DNA of 64,000 bases from Tianweitania populi (GTDB lineage Bacteria; Pseudomonadota; Alphaproteobacteria; Rhizobiales; Rhizobiaceae), in the NCBI RefSeq assembly GCF_014652875.1, contig NZ_BMZQ01000002.1, forward strand, positions 1,399,427-1,463,426, in the 5' to 3' direction. The position numbers were made by a program, and so were the translations under genes. The first letter of the stretch is position 1. Each line of letters opens with the position of its first letter. Positions 52,730 through 64,000 of this stretch are shown here, in pieces. The notes beneath the pieces are model-generated. The model was not told where the DNA came from. It searched no databases and was given only the letters and a program-made list of their open reading frames with translations.

Positions 52730-53704
52730 TTACCCCGCTATGTCGATCACGCCGCAGTCGCCGGTTTCCGTGCCGAAGGCCAAACGGCGCTCGTCCTTGT
52801 CCCAGTTCATAGTGGAAATCGGCCCTTTGCCTTCGCGCTTGAGCAGGATTTCCTTCTGGTCCGCGACCCGCACGGCCAACACCATGCCGTCGGCATAGCC
52901 GATTGCCAGGATCTCCTCGCTGGGATGGAAGGCGACAGCGGTCACCATCGTGTTGCCGCGCGTGCCGAGTTCCAGCGGCGGCTTGCCCATCGGGCCGTCC
53001 TTGCCCTGGAAGGGCCAGACGATTGCGGCCGGTGCGCCGGAGGAGGCGAGCCAGCGGCCTTTATTGCTCCAGGAAAAGCTCTTCACCTTGGTGGGATAGC
53101 CGGTCATGCGCATGTGGCGGCCATCCGACAGCTTCCAGCCATGCAGGGCGTTTTCCTGCATGGTGGTAACGAGGAAATCGCCGTTGGGCGAGAAGGTCAC
53201 GCCGGTATGGGCGCCGGCCCATTCCATCTCCACCGGCTTGCCCTCAGTGCCTGGAAAATGCAGCGTCACGCCGTTGTAGCGGGCGACGCCGAAGCGCAGG
53301 CCCTTGGGCGCGAAAGCCAGACCTTCCACCGAGCGCGGATGCTCGAACGGCTTGATCGTGCCATTGGCGAGCCGCGCAAAGGCGGTGCGGCCGCTGCCGA
53401 AAGCAAGCACGCCTTGCGGCCCGGCTGCCACTGAGGTGATCCACTTGCGCGGCGCTTCATGCAGCACCTCGACTTCCGTGCTCCCACCGGAGCGGCAGAC
53501 CTTGCCGTCCTCGCCGCCAGTCAGCAGCGTTTTGCCGGAGTGTTCGACGCTCGCGCAAAGCAGGCCGTCATGAACCTGCGTCCATTGATGGCCATGGTCG
53601 AGCCGGTGGATCGTGCCGTCGGCTAGAGCGAAATGCGGCACGCCGTCCAGGAAGACGGCGGCGATGCAGTGACCGTCGAGGTCAAGCGGTGCAACAGTGG
53701 GCAT
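52730..53704 (-). CDS. WD40-repeat protein next to CobW
   Basis: A 324-residue beta-propeller with about six or seven WD40-like blades (for example KTLLTGGEDGKVCRSG, TGVTFSPNGDFLVTTMQENALHGWKL, VTAVAFHPSEEILAIGYADG). There is no signal peptide, so it is cytoplasmic. It starts 7 bp after the CobW gene and is probably cotranscribed. WD40 proteins are uncommon in small bacterial operons; a scaffold role for metal delivery is possible but unproven. Confidence 0.85.
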   Translation of the reverse strand: MPTVAPLDLDGHCIAAVFLDGVPHFALADGTIHRLDHGHQWTQVHDGLLCASVEHSGKTLLTGGEDGKVCRSGGSTEVEVLHEAPRKWITSVAAGPQGVLAFGSGRTAFARLANGTIKPFEHPRSVEGLAFAPKGLRFGVARYNGVTLHFPGTEGKPVEMEWAGAHTGVTFSPNGDFLVTTMQENALHGWKLSDGRHMRMTGYPTKVKSFSWSNKGRWLASSGAPAAIVWPFQGKDGPMGKPPLELGTRGNTMVTAVAFHPSEEILAIGYADGMVLAVRVADQKEILLKREGKGPISTMNWDKDERRLAFGTETGDCGVIDIAG

Positions 53705-53710
53705 GCTTGT

Positions 53711-54835
53711 TTACTGGGCCTGGCAAGCTTCGAAGGAGCGCGTCAGCTTCTCGCGATCGAGATCCCTACCGATGAAAACGAGGCGCGATTCATGCTTCTC
53801 GTCGTCCTTCCAGGCGCGCTGGTGGTCGCCTTCCACGATCATGTGAACGCCCTGAACGACATAGCGGTCCGGATCGTCCTTGATCGCGATGATGCCCTTG
53901 AGACGCAGGATGTTCGGGCCATCGGTCTGCGTGACCTTGTCCAGCCACGGGAAGAAGCGTTTCGGATCCATTTCGCCGCCGCGCAGCGAGATCGACTGCA
54001 CCGTCACGTCGTGGATCGGCGAAACGTCGCCATGGTGGTGGTGATCGTGGTCATGGTCGTGATGATGGTGGTGTTCGTGCCCATGATCATGGTGGTGATG
54101 ATCATGGCCGCAGTCGGGGCCGCAAACATGGTCATGGTCGTGGTCATGATCATGCGCTTCTTCAAGGAAGTGCGGATCGTTGAGCAGTACGCGGTTGAGG
54201 TCGAAGGCGCCGCGGTCGAGCACATTGGCGAGGTCGACACCCGAACGGGTCGTGCGGTAGATCTTGGCGGCAGGATTGATGGCGCGGATCGTGGCTTCCA
54301 CCTTGCGCACTTCGTCTTCGGAAACGAGATCGACCTTGTTCAGCACGACGACATCGGCGAAGGCGATCTGGTCTTCGGCCTCGCGGCTGTCCTTCAAGCG
54401 CAGCGGCAGGTGCTTGGCATCGACCAGGGCGATCACGGCATCGAGCCGGGTCTTGGCGCGTACATCGTCGTCCATGAAGAAGGTCTGCGCCACCGGCACG
54501 GGATCGGCGAGGCCGGTTGTTTCCACCACGATCGCATCAAAGCGGCCGGGCCGGCGCATCAGGCCCTCCACCACGCGGATCAAATCGCCGCGCACCGTGC
54601 AGCACACGCAGCCATTGTTCATCTCGTAGATCTCCTCGTCGGATTCCACGATCAGGTCGTTGTCGATACCGATTTCGCCGAACTCGTTGACGATCACGGC
54701 ATAGCGTTTGCCATGCGCTTCGGACAGGATGCGGTTGAGAAGCGTGGTCTTGCCGGCGCCGAGATAGCCGGTCAGGACGGTGACGGGGATCTGTGCGGGA
54801 GCTTGTGGGGCTGCTGCGGTTGCGGCTTCGCTCAT
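53711..54835 (-). CDS. CobW/COG0523 GTP-dependent metallochaperone with His-rich insert
   Basis: A 374-residue G3E GTPase. Walker A GYLGAGKT is at 23-30, the metal-binding CxCC at C76/C78/C79 ([13 protein letters not shown]), the base-specificity motif LNKVD near 165, and the CobW C-terminal domain about 285-370. Residues 228-268 contain 23 histidines plus two cysteines, a strong zinc or nickel/cobalt store. It more likely handles zinc than cobalamin. Possible half-sites of a Zur-like box (GATGTTATA) lie upstream at 54852-54860. Confidence 0.9.
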   Translation of the reverse strand: MSEAATAAAPQAPAQIPVTVLTGYLGAGKTTLLNRILSEAHGKRYAVIVNEFGEIGIDNDLIVESDEEIYEMNNGCVCCTVRGDLIRVVEGLMRRPGRFDAIVVETTGLADPVPVAQTFFMDDDVRAKTRLDAVIALVDAKHLPLRLKDSREAEDQIAFADVVVLNKVDLVSEDEVRKVEATIRAINPAAKIYRTTRSGVDLANVLDRGAFDLNRVLLNDPHFLEEAHDHDHDHDHVCGPDCGHDHHHHDHGHEHHHHHDHDHDHHHHGDVSPIHDVTVQSISLRGGEMDPKRFFPWLDKVTQTDGPNILRLKGIIAIKDDPDRYVVQGVHMIVEGDHQRAWKDDEKHESRLVFIGRDLDREKLTRSFEACQAQ

Positions 54836-54927
54836 GGCGGACCTCTTCGGGATGTTATAGTGTTTCGTTTGTCCATATAGGACGATGTTATGGCGATTGC
54901 ACGACCTGATCGTGCGGGAGCAGCCTC

Positions 54928-55686
54928 CTAATCGAAAGTCGCCAGGTCGAAGCGCGAGACATCCTCGAGCAGTTCCACGAAGCCACGTGCGGCGTGATCG
55001 AGGATGCGATTGCCGAGTTCCGACGTCGCGGCCGCCGCGTTGCCGACAACCCCTTCCGCAGACAGATCGCTCATCAGCCAGCCGAAAGCATGCGGCCCGT
55101 AAGCGCGCAGATGCTTGAAGCGGTTGATGAAGTCGCTCTGCTGCGAGGAGAAATCCTGCGCCTTCGTCATGTCGACCTGATCCGGCGCCAGTGCGAGCAT
55201 GACGGCCGTTTCCACCAGACCGCCGTGAATGCCGAGCGCTTTTTCCTCCGCTGACACCAACCCTTCCGGCAAGGCGAAGCGCGTCCAGCTCGTCGCCACC
55301 GCTAGCATGGCGAAGCGCTGCCGCAGTTCGGTTGTGACCACGGTCATCAAAGGCGAGTTGCCGCCATGCGCATTGAGCAGCACGAAGCGGCGCACGCCGG
55401 CTTTGTTCAAACTCGCACCGATGCCGATCCAGCGCTCAATCGCTTCGCTGTAGGACAAGCTCCTTGTGCCCGCGACATGCAGGTGCTCTGGCGAATAGCC
55501 GACCGGCTCCACAGGCAGGAAGTGCACATCAAGCGACGTCGGCAACAGTGCCTTCGCGCGTTCTGCCACGCCTTGCGCAATGATCGTGTCCGTTTCGAAC
55601 GGCAGATGGGGCCCATGCTGCTCGGTTGCGCCCAGCGGCAACACGGCAATGGTGGATGGTTGTTTGTCGGCTTCTGTTTTCGTCAT
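54928..55686 (-). CDS. creatininase family protein
   Basis: A 252-residue metal-dependent amidohydrolase of the creatininase/MftE fold. Ligand regions: [32 protein letters not shown] and [15 protein letters not shown]. Members include creatinine, formamide and peptide hydrolases, and the substrate is not evident. It is a single gene between cobW and a divergent MarR gene. Confidence 0.87.
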   Translation of the reverse strand: MTKTEADKQPSTIAVLPLGATEQHGPHLPFETDTIIAQGVAERAKALLPTSLDVHFLPVEPVGYSPEHLHVAGTRSLSYSEAIERWIGIGASLNKAGVRRFVLLNAHGGNSPLMTVVTTELRQRFAMLAVATSWTRFALPEGLVSAEEKALGIHGGLVETAVMLALAPDQVDMTKAQDFSSQQSDFINRFKHLRAYGPHAFGWLMSDLSAEGVVGNAAAATSELGNRILDHAARGFVELLEDVSRFDLATFD

Positions 55687-55823
55687 CTGCTTGTAACATC
55701 ACCGTGGCAAGCGAGCACTGCCCATAAAGGGTTCCAGCACATGCGTCGCCTTATGAGTTCAGGCTCTAGAAGGCGTAAGGTGCCCGGATAATCAAGTCGT
55801 GGTCAGGCGGTCCCGAGGGAAAG

Positions 55824-56312
55824 ATGGCAAAATCGGAAAAAGGGACGGTGCTGACGCGCCTCCAATCCAGTGCAAGGCTTTCGCGCACGGCGCTCGCCTC
55901 GCGTCTGCTCGCCCATGGCTTCTATGCCGGCCAGGACCAGATCATGCTGGCACTGGCGCAGGATGATGGCCAGACGCCAAGTCAACTCGCCGCTCGGCTC
56001 GGCGTGCGCCCGCCAACCATCACCAAGACGATCAATCGTCTGGCAGGGCAGGGCTTTCTCGTCAAAGCGCAGTCCACCGAAGATGCGCGCCAGGCGCATG
56101 TGTCGCTCACCGAAACCGGTCGTGATGCGATCAAGGCCATCGAGAAGTCGATCCGCAAGACCGAAAAACTTGCGCTGAAGGGCTTCGACAAGAAGGACCA
56201 GAAGACGCTCTTCAAGCTCCTGATGAAGATCGAGGGTAACCTGACCGGCGCCGTTGCCGAAACCGATGCCGAAGACGTCATCGAACTCGAAGAAGCGGTC
56301 GCAGCGGAATAG
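55824..56312 (+). CDS. MarR family transcriptional regulator
   Basis: A 162-residue winged-helix regulator: QTPSQLAARLGVRPPTITKT is the DNA-recognition helix region and VKAQSTEDARQAHVSLTETG the wing. The C-terminal tail is acidic (ETDAEDVIELEEAVAAE), an unusual extension. It may control the creatininase gene or itself; no operator was recognised. Confidence 0.88.
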   Translation: MAKSEKGTVLTRLQSSARLSRTALASRLLAHGFYAGQDQIMLALAQDDGQTPSQLAARLGVRPPTITKTINRLAGQGFLVKAQSTEDARQAHVSLTETGRDAIKAIEKSIRKTEKLALKGFDKKDQKTLFKLLMKIEGNLTGAVAETDAEDVIELEEAVAAE

Positions 56313-56391
56313 CGCCCGAATAGGGCATGCCAAAAACAGTTCCGTCTTCGTCTTCTGCATGGCATAAGCCCCATCAACCGATTTAGGGGGC

Positions 56392-57453
56392 GTGTTCGTC
56401 CCCGATCCTGGTGCGGCTCGGAGGATCAAGCTGGCGCAGAAGATCAAACTGTCGACGATTGCGGATGCGCTTGGCGTATCGACGGCTACCGTTTCGCTGG
56501 CTTTGCGTGACAGTCCGCTCGTTGCCGGCTCGACGCGTGAACGCATCAAGGAGCATGCGCGCGCGATCGGCTATATCTATAATCGCCGCGCCGCCAGCCT
56601 TCGCACGTCGCGGTCGGGCATTGTCGGTGTCGTGGTTCACGACATCATGAACCCGTTCTTCGCAGAAATCCTGCGCTCCATCGAAACCGAGCTCGACCGC
56701 AGCCGTCAGACCTTCATTCTCTCCAACCACTACGACCAGCTCGAAAAGCAGCGCACCTTCATGGACACGCTGCTGCAGCTTGGTGCCGATGGCGTCATCA
56801 TGTCACCGGCAATCGGCACACCGGCCGCCGATATCGGCATGGCCGAAGACAACGGCTTGCCCGTCGTGCTCATTGCGCGTGACGTGGTCGGCGCCGAAGT
56901 TCCGGTTTTCCGCGGCAACGACGCGTTCGGCGTAGGACTTGCGACAGATCACCTGATTTCGCTGGGCCATCGCCGCATTGCAATGGTCGGCGGTACCGAC
57001 CAGACTTCGACCGGTCGCGATCGCTATCAAGGCTATGTCGCCGCCATGGAACGGGCCGGGATTGCGGTCGATCCGGGCTGGCGGGTTGCCGGTCCGCGCA
57101 CGAAGCTCGCGGGGTTCGAAGCCGCGCCGCGCTTCCTCGACATTGCGGACAAGCCGACGGCAGCCGTGTGCTGGAACGATCTGGTGGCGATCGGCCTGAT
57201 GAACGGTCTGGCTCGCGCGGGCCTGGTGCCGGGCGTCGATGTATCCGTCACCGGCTATGACGATCTGGAAGAAGCGTCCATCGCCACGCCGGCGTTGACC
57301 ACAGTGTGGAACGGCCAGCGGGAAGTGGGCCGGAGAGCAGCGCGTGCCTTGCTCGACCGCCTGAACGGCGCAACCGTGCATCTGCCGCAGGATCTGATTA
57401 CGCCGGAACTGCATGTCCGCCAGTCCACCGGACAGGCAATCGAGCGCAACTGA
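56392..57453 (+). CDS. LacI family transcriptional regulator
   Basis: A 353-residue regulator. The helix-turn-helix LSTIADALGVSTATVSLALR is at about 20-39, the hinge follows (GYIYNRRAASLRTSRSG), and a periplasmic-binding-like effector domain covers 70-345. The GTG 56392 start is uncertain, since the GGGGG just before it is too close to be a normal ribosome site; a start a few codons later is possible. It probably controls a sugar-uptake system; none lies next to it. Confidence 0.88.
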   Translation: MFVPDPGAARRIKLAQKIKLSTIADALGVSTATVSLALRDSPLVAGSTRERIKEHARAIGYIYNRRAASLRTSRSGIVGVVVHDIMNPFFAEILRSIETELDRSRQTFILSNHYDQLEKQRTFMDTLLQLGADGVIMSPAIGTPAADIGMAEDNGLPVVLIARDVVGAEVPVFRGNDAFGVGLATDHLISLGHRRIAMVGGTDQTSTGRDRYQGYVAAMERAGIAVDPGWRVAGPRTKLAGFEAAPRFLDIADKPTAAVCWNDLVAIGLMNGLARAGLVPGVDVSVTGYDDLEEASIATPALTTVWNGQREVGRRAARALLDRLNGATVHLPQDLITPELHVRQSTGQAIERN

Positions 57454-57454
57454 A

Positions 57455-57490
57455 AACGAAAAAAGCGGCCATGAAGGCCGCTTCTTCGTT
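57455..57490 (+). terminator. terminator after the LacI-family gene
   Basis: AAGCGGCC (57463-57470) pairs with GGCCGCTT (57476-57483), extended by AACGAA / TTCGTT outside. It lies between two convergent genes. Confidence 0.8.
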
Positions 57491-57506
57491 TCGATAACAG
57501 CTCGGC

Positions 57507-57833
57507 TTAGTTCGAGCTGTCGAACATGCCAAGGCCACTCTCGTTGCGGGTATCCGCCGGAACTGCCTTGTTGTCCTTCACCACCGAGCGAATGCGCGGC
57601 TGCGCGGACGAACCGTCCCGCATGACCTTGCCGATCGACTGGGTGGTCGAACGGTCGACATTGCTGCCGTTCACGCTGTTGCCCGGCGAGCTGTCTGGAC
57701 CGCGGTAGTAAGCGCCGCCTTGGTCGAAAAGACCAGCACCGGCTTCAGTCTTGGAACCGACGGCCTGAGCGGACGCAACACCAGCGGTTGCACTCAGAAC
57801 GGCGGCGGCAATAGCAAGCATCTTCATAGACAT
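57507..57833 (-). CDS. small secreted hypothetical protein
   Basis: A 108-residue protein with a signal peptide (MSMKMLAIAAAVLSATAG, cleavage near ASA-QA) and a polar mature part without cysteines. ATG 57833 has AGGAT about 7 bp upstream; ATG 57827 is an alternative. I do not recognise the family. A 9-bp inverted repeat lies 29 bp upstream. Confidence 0.75.
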   Translation of the reverse strand: MSMKMLAIAAAVLSATAGVASAQAVGSKTEAGAGLFDQGGAYYRGPDSSPGNSVNGSNVDRSTTQSIGKVMRDGSSAQPRIRSVVKDNKAVPADTRNESGLGMFDSSN

Positions 57834-57861
57834 AATCAAATCCTGTCAGTTCTTAATGGTT

Positions 57862-57895
57862 GTCGCGAACGGCTATGATGGATCTTGTTCGCGAC
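57862..57895. promoter_or_regulatory. 9-bp inverted repeat upstream of a secreted protein gene
   Basis: GTCGCGAAC (57862-57870) and GTTCGCGAC (57887-57895), perfect arms 16 bp apart. The arms contain CGAAC/GTTCG, near the EcfG -35 core, but the -10 spacing does not fit, so a dimeric repressor site is the better reading. Confidence 0.35.
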
Positions 57896-58004
57896 TGCAG
57901 CAGAAACGATGGTGCATCGCAAAAGTTGCGCGGCTTACAAGTTTGTGAAGATGCGTGATGATAACGCCTTCAGCGCGATCGCTGCTTTGATATACTCACA
58001 AACA

Positions 58005-58032
58005 AAAACAGCGGGCCGAAGCCCGCTGTTTT
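58005..58032 (-). terminator. terminator with TTCG tetraloop
   Basis: AAAACAGCGGGC and GCCCGCTGTTTT form a perfect 12-bp stem; on the minus strand the loop is TTCG and the tail TTTTTG. It ends the gene at 58056. Confidence 0.9.
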
Positions 58033-58055
58033 CAAGCAATCCAGTAAGCCGAAGC

Positions 58056-58463
58056 TTACTTCATGCCGTTGACCTTCTTACACACGTTCAGCGTGGACTC
58101 TGGCGTGTCCTTGTTCTGAGCGGTGAATTCGTCCGTGCAGCCGTCGCGAACAGCCTGCTGTTCTTCCGGGCTCAGGCCCTTCCAGTAGGTGCCGATCTCC
58201 TCATCGGTACGCATGGTGCCCATCGAGGAGTCGGTGTAGAAGTTACCGACAACCGTCTGGCTCGGCAGGGCAGGAGCAACAGCGGTACCATTACCCTTGT
58301 TGCCAACGGACTCACCCGGCAGTTCCGGTACGCCCTGCTGCGTGTTCTGGCCAGTCGCTTCCGAACCGCCCGACTGGGTCGGAGTCTCGATAGCGGTCTG
58401 AGCATAGGCTGCGCCGGCAGTCATCGACATGGCGAGAGCGAGTGCGAAAAGCTTGGTCTTCAT
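58056..58463 (-). CDS. secreted hypothetical protein with two C-terminal cysteines
   Basis: A 135-residue protein. The signal peptide is MKTKLFALALAMSMTAG to AYA-QT; a low-complexity Gly/Thr/Gln stretch follows (about 24-65); the C-terminal domain has YWKGLSPEEQQAVRDGCTDE and LNVCKKVNG, with cysteines likely paired. ATG 58463 has AAAGGAAT upstream. Family not recognised; similar exported proteins are common in rhizobia. Confidence 0.78.
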   Translation of the reverse strand: MKTKLFALALAMSMTAGAAYAQTAIETPTQSGGSEATGQNTQQGVPELPGESVGNKGNGTAVAPALPSQTVVGNFYTDSSMGTMRTDEEIGTYWKGLSPEEQQAVRDGCTDEFTAQNKDTPESTLNVCKKVNGMK

Positions 58464-58627
58464 AGCAAATTCCTTTCGTGATCTCAGGTTGGACCATCGT
58501 AGCGGACGATCACACACATAACTCCGCTTGTTCGCCAAGGTTCCCCGCAGCCTTCAGAAGAAGACTCTGTTTTCGATCACTGCTTTGGCATAGTGAGCAA
58601 ATTCTTGATTGAGCGGGAGCACGCTTC

Positions 58628-59599
58628 ATGACCACCAGCCGTCCCTTGATCCTCGTTACCGGCAAGTTGATCCCTCACGTGCTGAAGCGCCTTGCCAAGG
58701 AATTCGAGATCAGGGAGATCGCCCGGCCGGATGCCGATCTGCTGACGCCGGATGATCGCGAGCACGTGCGCGGCGTTGCAGCGAGCTTCCTCGGCGCTTC
58801 CGCTCCGTTCATCGACGCGCTGCCCAAGCTCGAGATCATCGCCAGCTTCGGTGTTGGCTATGATGCCGTGGATGCCGCTCATGCCGTGCAGCGAGACGTC
58901 GTCGTCACCAACACGCCCGATGTTCTGACGGACGAAGTCGCCGACACCGCGATCGCGCTTTTGTTGAATACCGTGCGCGGCTTTGGCCAGGCCGAACGCT
59001 TCCTGCGTGCCGGCCAGTGGCCGCAGGGTCCTTTCCCACTGTCGAAGGGAACGCTGCGCGGCCGCCGTATCGGCATCTTCGGCATGGGCCGTATCGGTTT
59101 GGCCATCGCGCGCCGGCTGGAAGGGTTCGGCGTTGCTATCGCCTATCACAACCGCCGCCCCGTCGAGGGCGTATCCTACACCTACCACGCCACGCTCAAG
59201 GACTTGGCGGAGGCCTGCGACACGCTGATCGACGTCGCGCCCGCCACACCTGAAACGACCCGTGCGGTCAATGCCGACATCCTCCAGGCGCTGGGGGCCG
59301 ATGGCGTGTTCATCAATGTCGGCCGTGGTGCGACAGTCGATGAGCCCGCCTTGATTGAAGCCCTGCAAGCCAGAACCATCCTCGCTGCCGGTCTCGATGT
59401 ATTCGCGAACGAGCCCCACGTGCCGCAAGCGCTGATCGATGCAGACAACGCCACGCTGTTGCCGCATGTCGCCTCGGCCTCGCAGCATACGCGCGAAGCC
59501 ATGGCCGACCTGCTGGTCGACAATCTGGAAAGCTGGTTCAGTAGGGGAGAGGCTCTGACGCCCGTTCCCGAAACCGCCGCGATTAGTCGGAAAGCCTGA
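58628..59599 (+). CDS. D-2-hydroxyacid dehydrogenase (glyoxylate/hydroxypyruvate reductase type)
   Basis: A 323-residue NAD(P)-dependent enzyme. It shows SFGVGYDAVDAAHA, the Rossmann motif RIGIFGMGRIGLAIARRL, the catalytic arginine in INVGRGATVDEPAL and the histidine in LLPHVASASQHTRE. Likely reduces glyoxylate or hydroxypyruvate. The end is 4 bp from the convergent amidase gene. Confidence 0.9.
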   Translation: MTTSRPLILVTGKLIPHVLKRLAKEFEIREIARPDADLLTPDDREHVRGVAASFLGASAPFIDALPKLEIIASFGVGYDAVDAAHAVQRDVVVTNTPDVLTDEVADTAIALLLNTVRGFGQAERFLRAGQWPQGPFPLSKGTLRGRRIGIFGMGRIGLAIARRLEGFGVAIAYHNRRPVEGVSYTYHATLKDLAEACDTLIDVAPATPETTRAVNADILQALGADGVFINVGRGATVDEPALIEALQARTILAAGLDVFANEPHVPQALIDADNATLLPHVASASQHTREAMADLLVDNLESWFSRGEALTPVPETAAISRKA

Positions 59600-59602
59600 G
59601 TT

Positions 59603-62462
<2,860 letters not shown>

Positions 62463-62484
62463 GCCCAGCCATCATCCAGCATCA

Positions 62485-62513
62485 AACCCCGGCCACCGAG
62501 CCGGGGTTTTTTG
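62485..62513 (+). terminator. terminator after the dctP-type gene
   Basis: AAACCCCGGC (62485-62494) pairs with GCCGGGGTTT (62501-62510), followed by TTT. Confidence 0.88.
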
Positions 62514-62551
62514 TTGGTGGAAGCGGTGAGGGTGCGGCTAACCCCAACCGT

Positions 62552-62888
62552 CCTCATCCTGAGGTGCGAGCCCGCAAGACAATGGCAACGATTAGCTTTT
62601 GTTGAACGGGCGAGCCTCGAAGGACGCACCGCCTTCATGCAGCTCTTCCCTTTTTTCATGTGGAGCGAATGGAAACGGTGACTGCTGTACGCTCTTCGTC
62701 ATCCTTGGGCGGAGCCGGAGCGTCAGCGGAGGCGCAGACCCTAGGATCCATGCCTGACCGGTTCTGTGTTACGAGGCGATGGCGGTCAGGTGTTTCGTGC
62801 AGCCTTCCCTGTTCCGGCATGGATCCTCGGGTCGAGCCCGAGGATGACGAAGCGGGCGGGGTGTAGTCCTTTCCTCGAAGGACGCACC
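62552..62888. repeat. composite intergenic repeat between convergent TRAP genes
   Basis: About 340 bp without a gene. A 16-nt direct repeat, CCTCGAAGGACGCACC, occurs at 62615-62630 and 62873-62888. Between them lie nested inverted repeats: CGTCATCCT (62697-62705) with AGGATGACG (62841-62849), AGGATCCATGCC (62743-62754) with GGCATGGATCCT (62816-62827), and CCTGACCG (62753-62760) with CGGTCAGG (62783-62790). This is the pattern of RIME/REP-type mosaic elements of rhizobia. The open frames that cross it are by-products of the repeat. Confidence 0.7.
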
Positions 62889-62896
62889 TCACGAAA

Positions 62897-62920
62897 AACC
62901 CCGGCCTTGCAGCCGGGGTT
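62897..62920 (-). terminator. terminator after the dctM-type gene
   Basis: AACCCCGGC (62897-62905) pairs with GCCGGGGTT (62912-62920); the minus-strand tail is TTTTTCG. Confidence 0.85.
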
Positions 62921-62940
62921 CTCGGATCAAGCCAGAGCCT

Positions 62941-64000
62941 TCAGTTGAAGGAAGGCGGCTGTGACAAGTCAGGGGGCGGCGGGGCTGCCGGTTGTGCCGG
63001 CTGCCCTTCCTGACCGGGGATCGCCGGCGGTGTGCCGAAGGAGGGTGGTGCACCTAGCGAGGGCACTTCGAAGCTCGGCATGCCGCCGCCCTGATCACCG
63101 AAGCCCGGAATGTCGATCTGGATCGTATTCGGATCCACCGCTTGCGCATTGCCCTTGTAGTGCATCACCATGCCCGGGAAGATGATGACGAGCGCCACCA
63201 TCAAGAGTTGGATGCCCACGAACGGCACGGCGCCCCAATAAATCTGGCCGGTTGTGATCGGCTGGATCTTCTTGCCCGTGACACGGTCGAGATACGGCAC
63301 GCGGGCCGCAACCGAGCGCAGGAAGAACAGCGCAAAGCCGAACGGCGGATGCATGAAGCTCGTTTGCATGTTCACGCCAAGCAGCACGCCGAACCAAATG
63401 AGATCGATGCCCATCGCGGTTGCAGCCGGTGCAAGCAGCGGCACGATAATGAAGGCGAGCTCGAAGAAGTCGAGGAAGAAAGCGAGGAAGAAGACGAGGA
63501 AGTTGACCGCAATCAGGAAGCCGACTTCGCCGCCCGGCAAGGAGGTCAGCAGATGCTCCACCCACACATGACCGTTCACACCATAGAAGGTCAGCGAAAA
63601 CACGCGTGCGCCAAGCAGAATGAACATCACGAAAGCGGACAGCCGCGTCGTCGACATCAGCGCGCCGGTGATCACGTCCATCCGCAGCCGGCCTTTGAAG
63701 CCTGCCAGGATCAGCGCGCCGACAGCACCCATGGCGCCGCCTTCGGTCGGGGTCGCAATGCCCAGGAAGATCGTGCCCAGCACCAGGAACACCAGCGCCA
63801 AAGGTGGGATCAAAACGATGATCACCTGCTGCGCCAGGCGCGACATGATGTTGAGGTTCATCGCCTTGTCGATGATCGCAAACACGTAGATCACGAGCAC
63901 GCCGACCACGCCGCCCAGGATGTCGGCATTGGCGCCTTGCGTCGGCGAAAGCAGCACATGGGCGCCGTAGCCGATGCCGCCGCAAACAGCCAAGGCGATC
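62941..64000 (-). CDS. TRAP transporter large permease DctM, 5' end outside the window
   Basis: The last 353 or so codons of the large membrane subunit of a TRAP importer. Hydrophobic segments and the family phrases GIATPTEGGAMGAVGALIL, FFLDFFELAFIIVPLLAP and QTSFMHPPFGFALFFLRSVA are clear. The frame is still open at base 64000. A proline/glycine-rich tail of about 60 residues extends beyond the last helix, which is not usual for DctM. DctQ is expected upstream, outside the window. Confidence 0.92.
   Translation of the reverse strand, partial: IALAVCGGIGYGAHVLLSPTQGANADILGGVVGVLVIYVFAIIDKAMNLNIMSRLAQQVIIVLIPPLALVFLVLGTIFLGIATPTEGGAMGAVGALILAGFKGRLRMDVITGALMSTTRLSAFVMFILLGARVFSLTFYGVNGHVWVEHLLTSLPGGEVGFLIAVNFLVFFLAFFLDFFELAFIIVPLLAPAATAMGIDLIWFGVLLGVNMQTSFMHPPFGFALFFLRSVAARVPYLDRVTGKKIQPITTGQIYWGAVPFVGIQLLMVALVIIFPGMVMHYKGNAQAVDPNTIQIDIPGFGDQGGGMPSFEVPSLGAPPSFGTPPAIPGQEGQPAQPAAPPPPDLSQPPSFN

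Noticed and set aside
53990..54200. Short tandem repeat tract resembling a CRISPR or VNTR
   Set aside because: It is the in-frame His/Asp codon run of the CobW gene (CATGATCAC-like codons), without spacers.
53633..54880. A 415-codon plus-strand frame opposite the CobW gene
   Set aside because: The valine/methionine-rich central stretch is the complement of the His-rich region of CobW and not a membrane domain.
62656..62892. Short open frames on both strands in the TRAP intergenic block
   Set aside because: They are translations of the repeat elements and have no ribosome sites.

Overview
The window is about 64 kb of GC-rich, densely coding chromosome from an alphaproteobacterium, most likely a member of the Hyphomicrobiales (Rhizobiales). 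Pointers are the PhyR-NepR-EcfG general stress cassette, the chaC / DUF2125 / tyrC / hisC / metX-metW neighbourhood, zapA-DUF4164 beside tkt-gap-pgk-class I fba, ExoD, and palindromic intergenic repeats of a kind common in this order. I saw no tRNA, rRNA, CRISPR array, insertion sequence or prophage. The genus is not determined.

Layout. 1-2910: end of the phosphate operon (pstA 3' part, pstB, phoU, phoB). 3152-6419: a D-xylose ABC transporter (xylF, xylH, short xylG). 6488-16334: a general stress response (GSR) neighbourhood with phyR, nepR-ecfG, a receiver-only regulator, an HWE-type histidine kinase and several small envelope or membrane genes. Many of these carry GGAAC-N16/17-(C/T)GTT promoters, and one such promoter drives no protein but a probable small RNA with a C-rich loop. 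16410-22000: hpt, ftsEX, YdcF-like, PlsC-like and ChaC genes. 22034-28146: DUF2125, tyrC, hisC, metX-metW, a ParDE toxin-antitoxin pair and an orphan ParD-like gene. 28127-32873: a methyltransferase, gloB, a secreted protein, an EamA exporter, DUF3108, zapA and DUF4164. 33252-38835: tkt, gap, pgk and fba. 38942-46982: a peptide/opine-type ABC transporter operon with two paralogous 529-residue binding proteins, ending in an alkaline-phosphatase-superfamily enzyme and a SnoaL-like gene. 47377-49806: Dps, guanine deaminase and a secreted DUF7282-like protein. 49924-52634: a UdgX/DUF4130 fusion overlapping a radical SAM gene, a DNA repair module. 52730-55686: a WD40 protein, a CobW-type metallochaperone and a creatininase-family gene. 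55824-58463: MarR and LacI regulators and two small secreted proteins. 58628-64000: a 2-hydroxyacid dehydrogenase, a PuuD-like amidase, ExoD and TRAP transporter parts.

How it fits together. The strongest theme is the stress regulon. In this system phosphorylated PhyR titrates NepR, which releases EcfG. Perfect or near-perfect EcfG promoters lie ahead of nepR-ecfG, phyR, a 107-residue four-cysteine protein, a DUF1328 membrane peptide, an AI-2E-family permease, a YqjD/YqjE-like pair, a double PRC-barrel protein and the candidate sRNA; weaker matches precede a small membrane protein, dps and tkt. The rest is mostly housekeeping metabolism and uptake.
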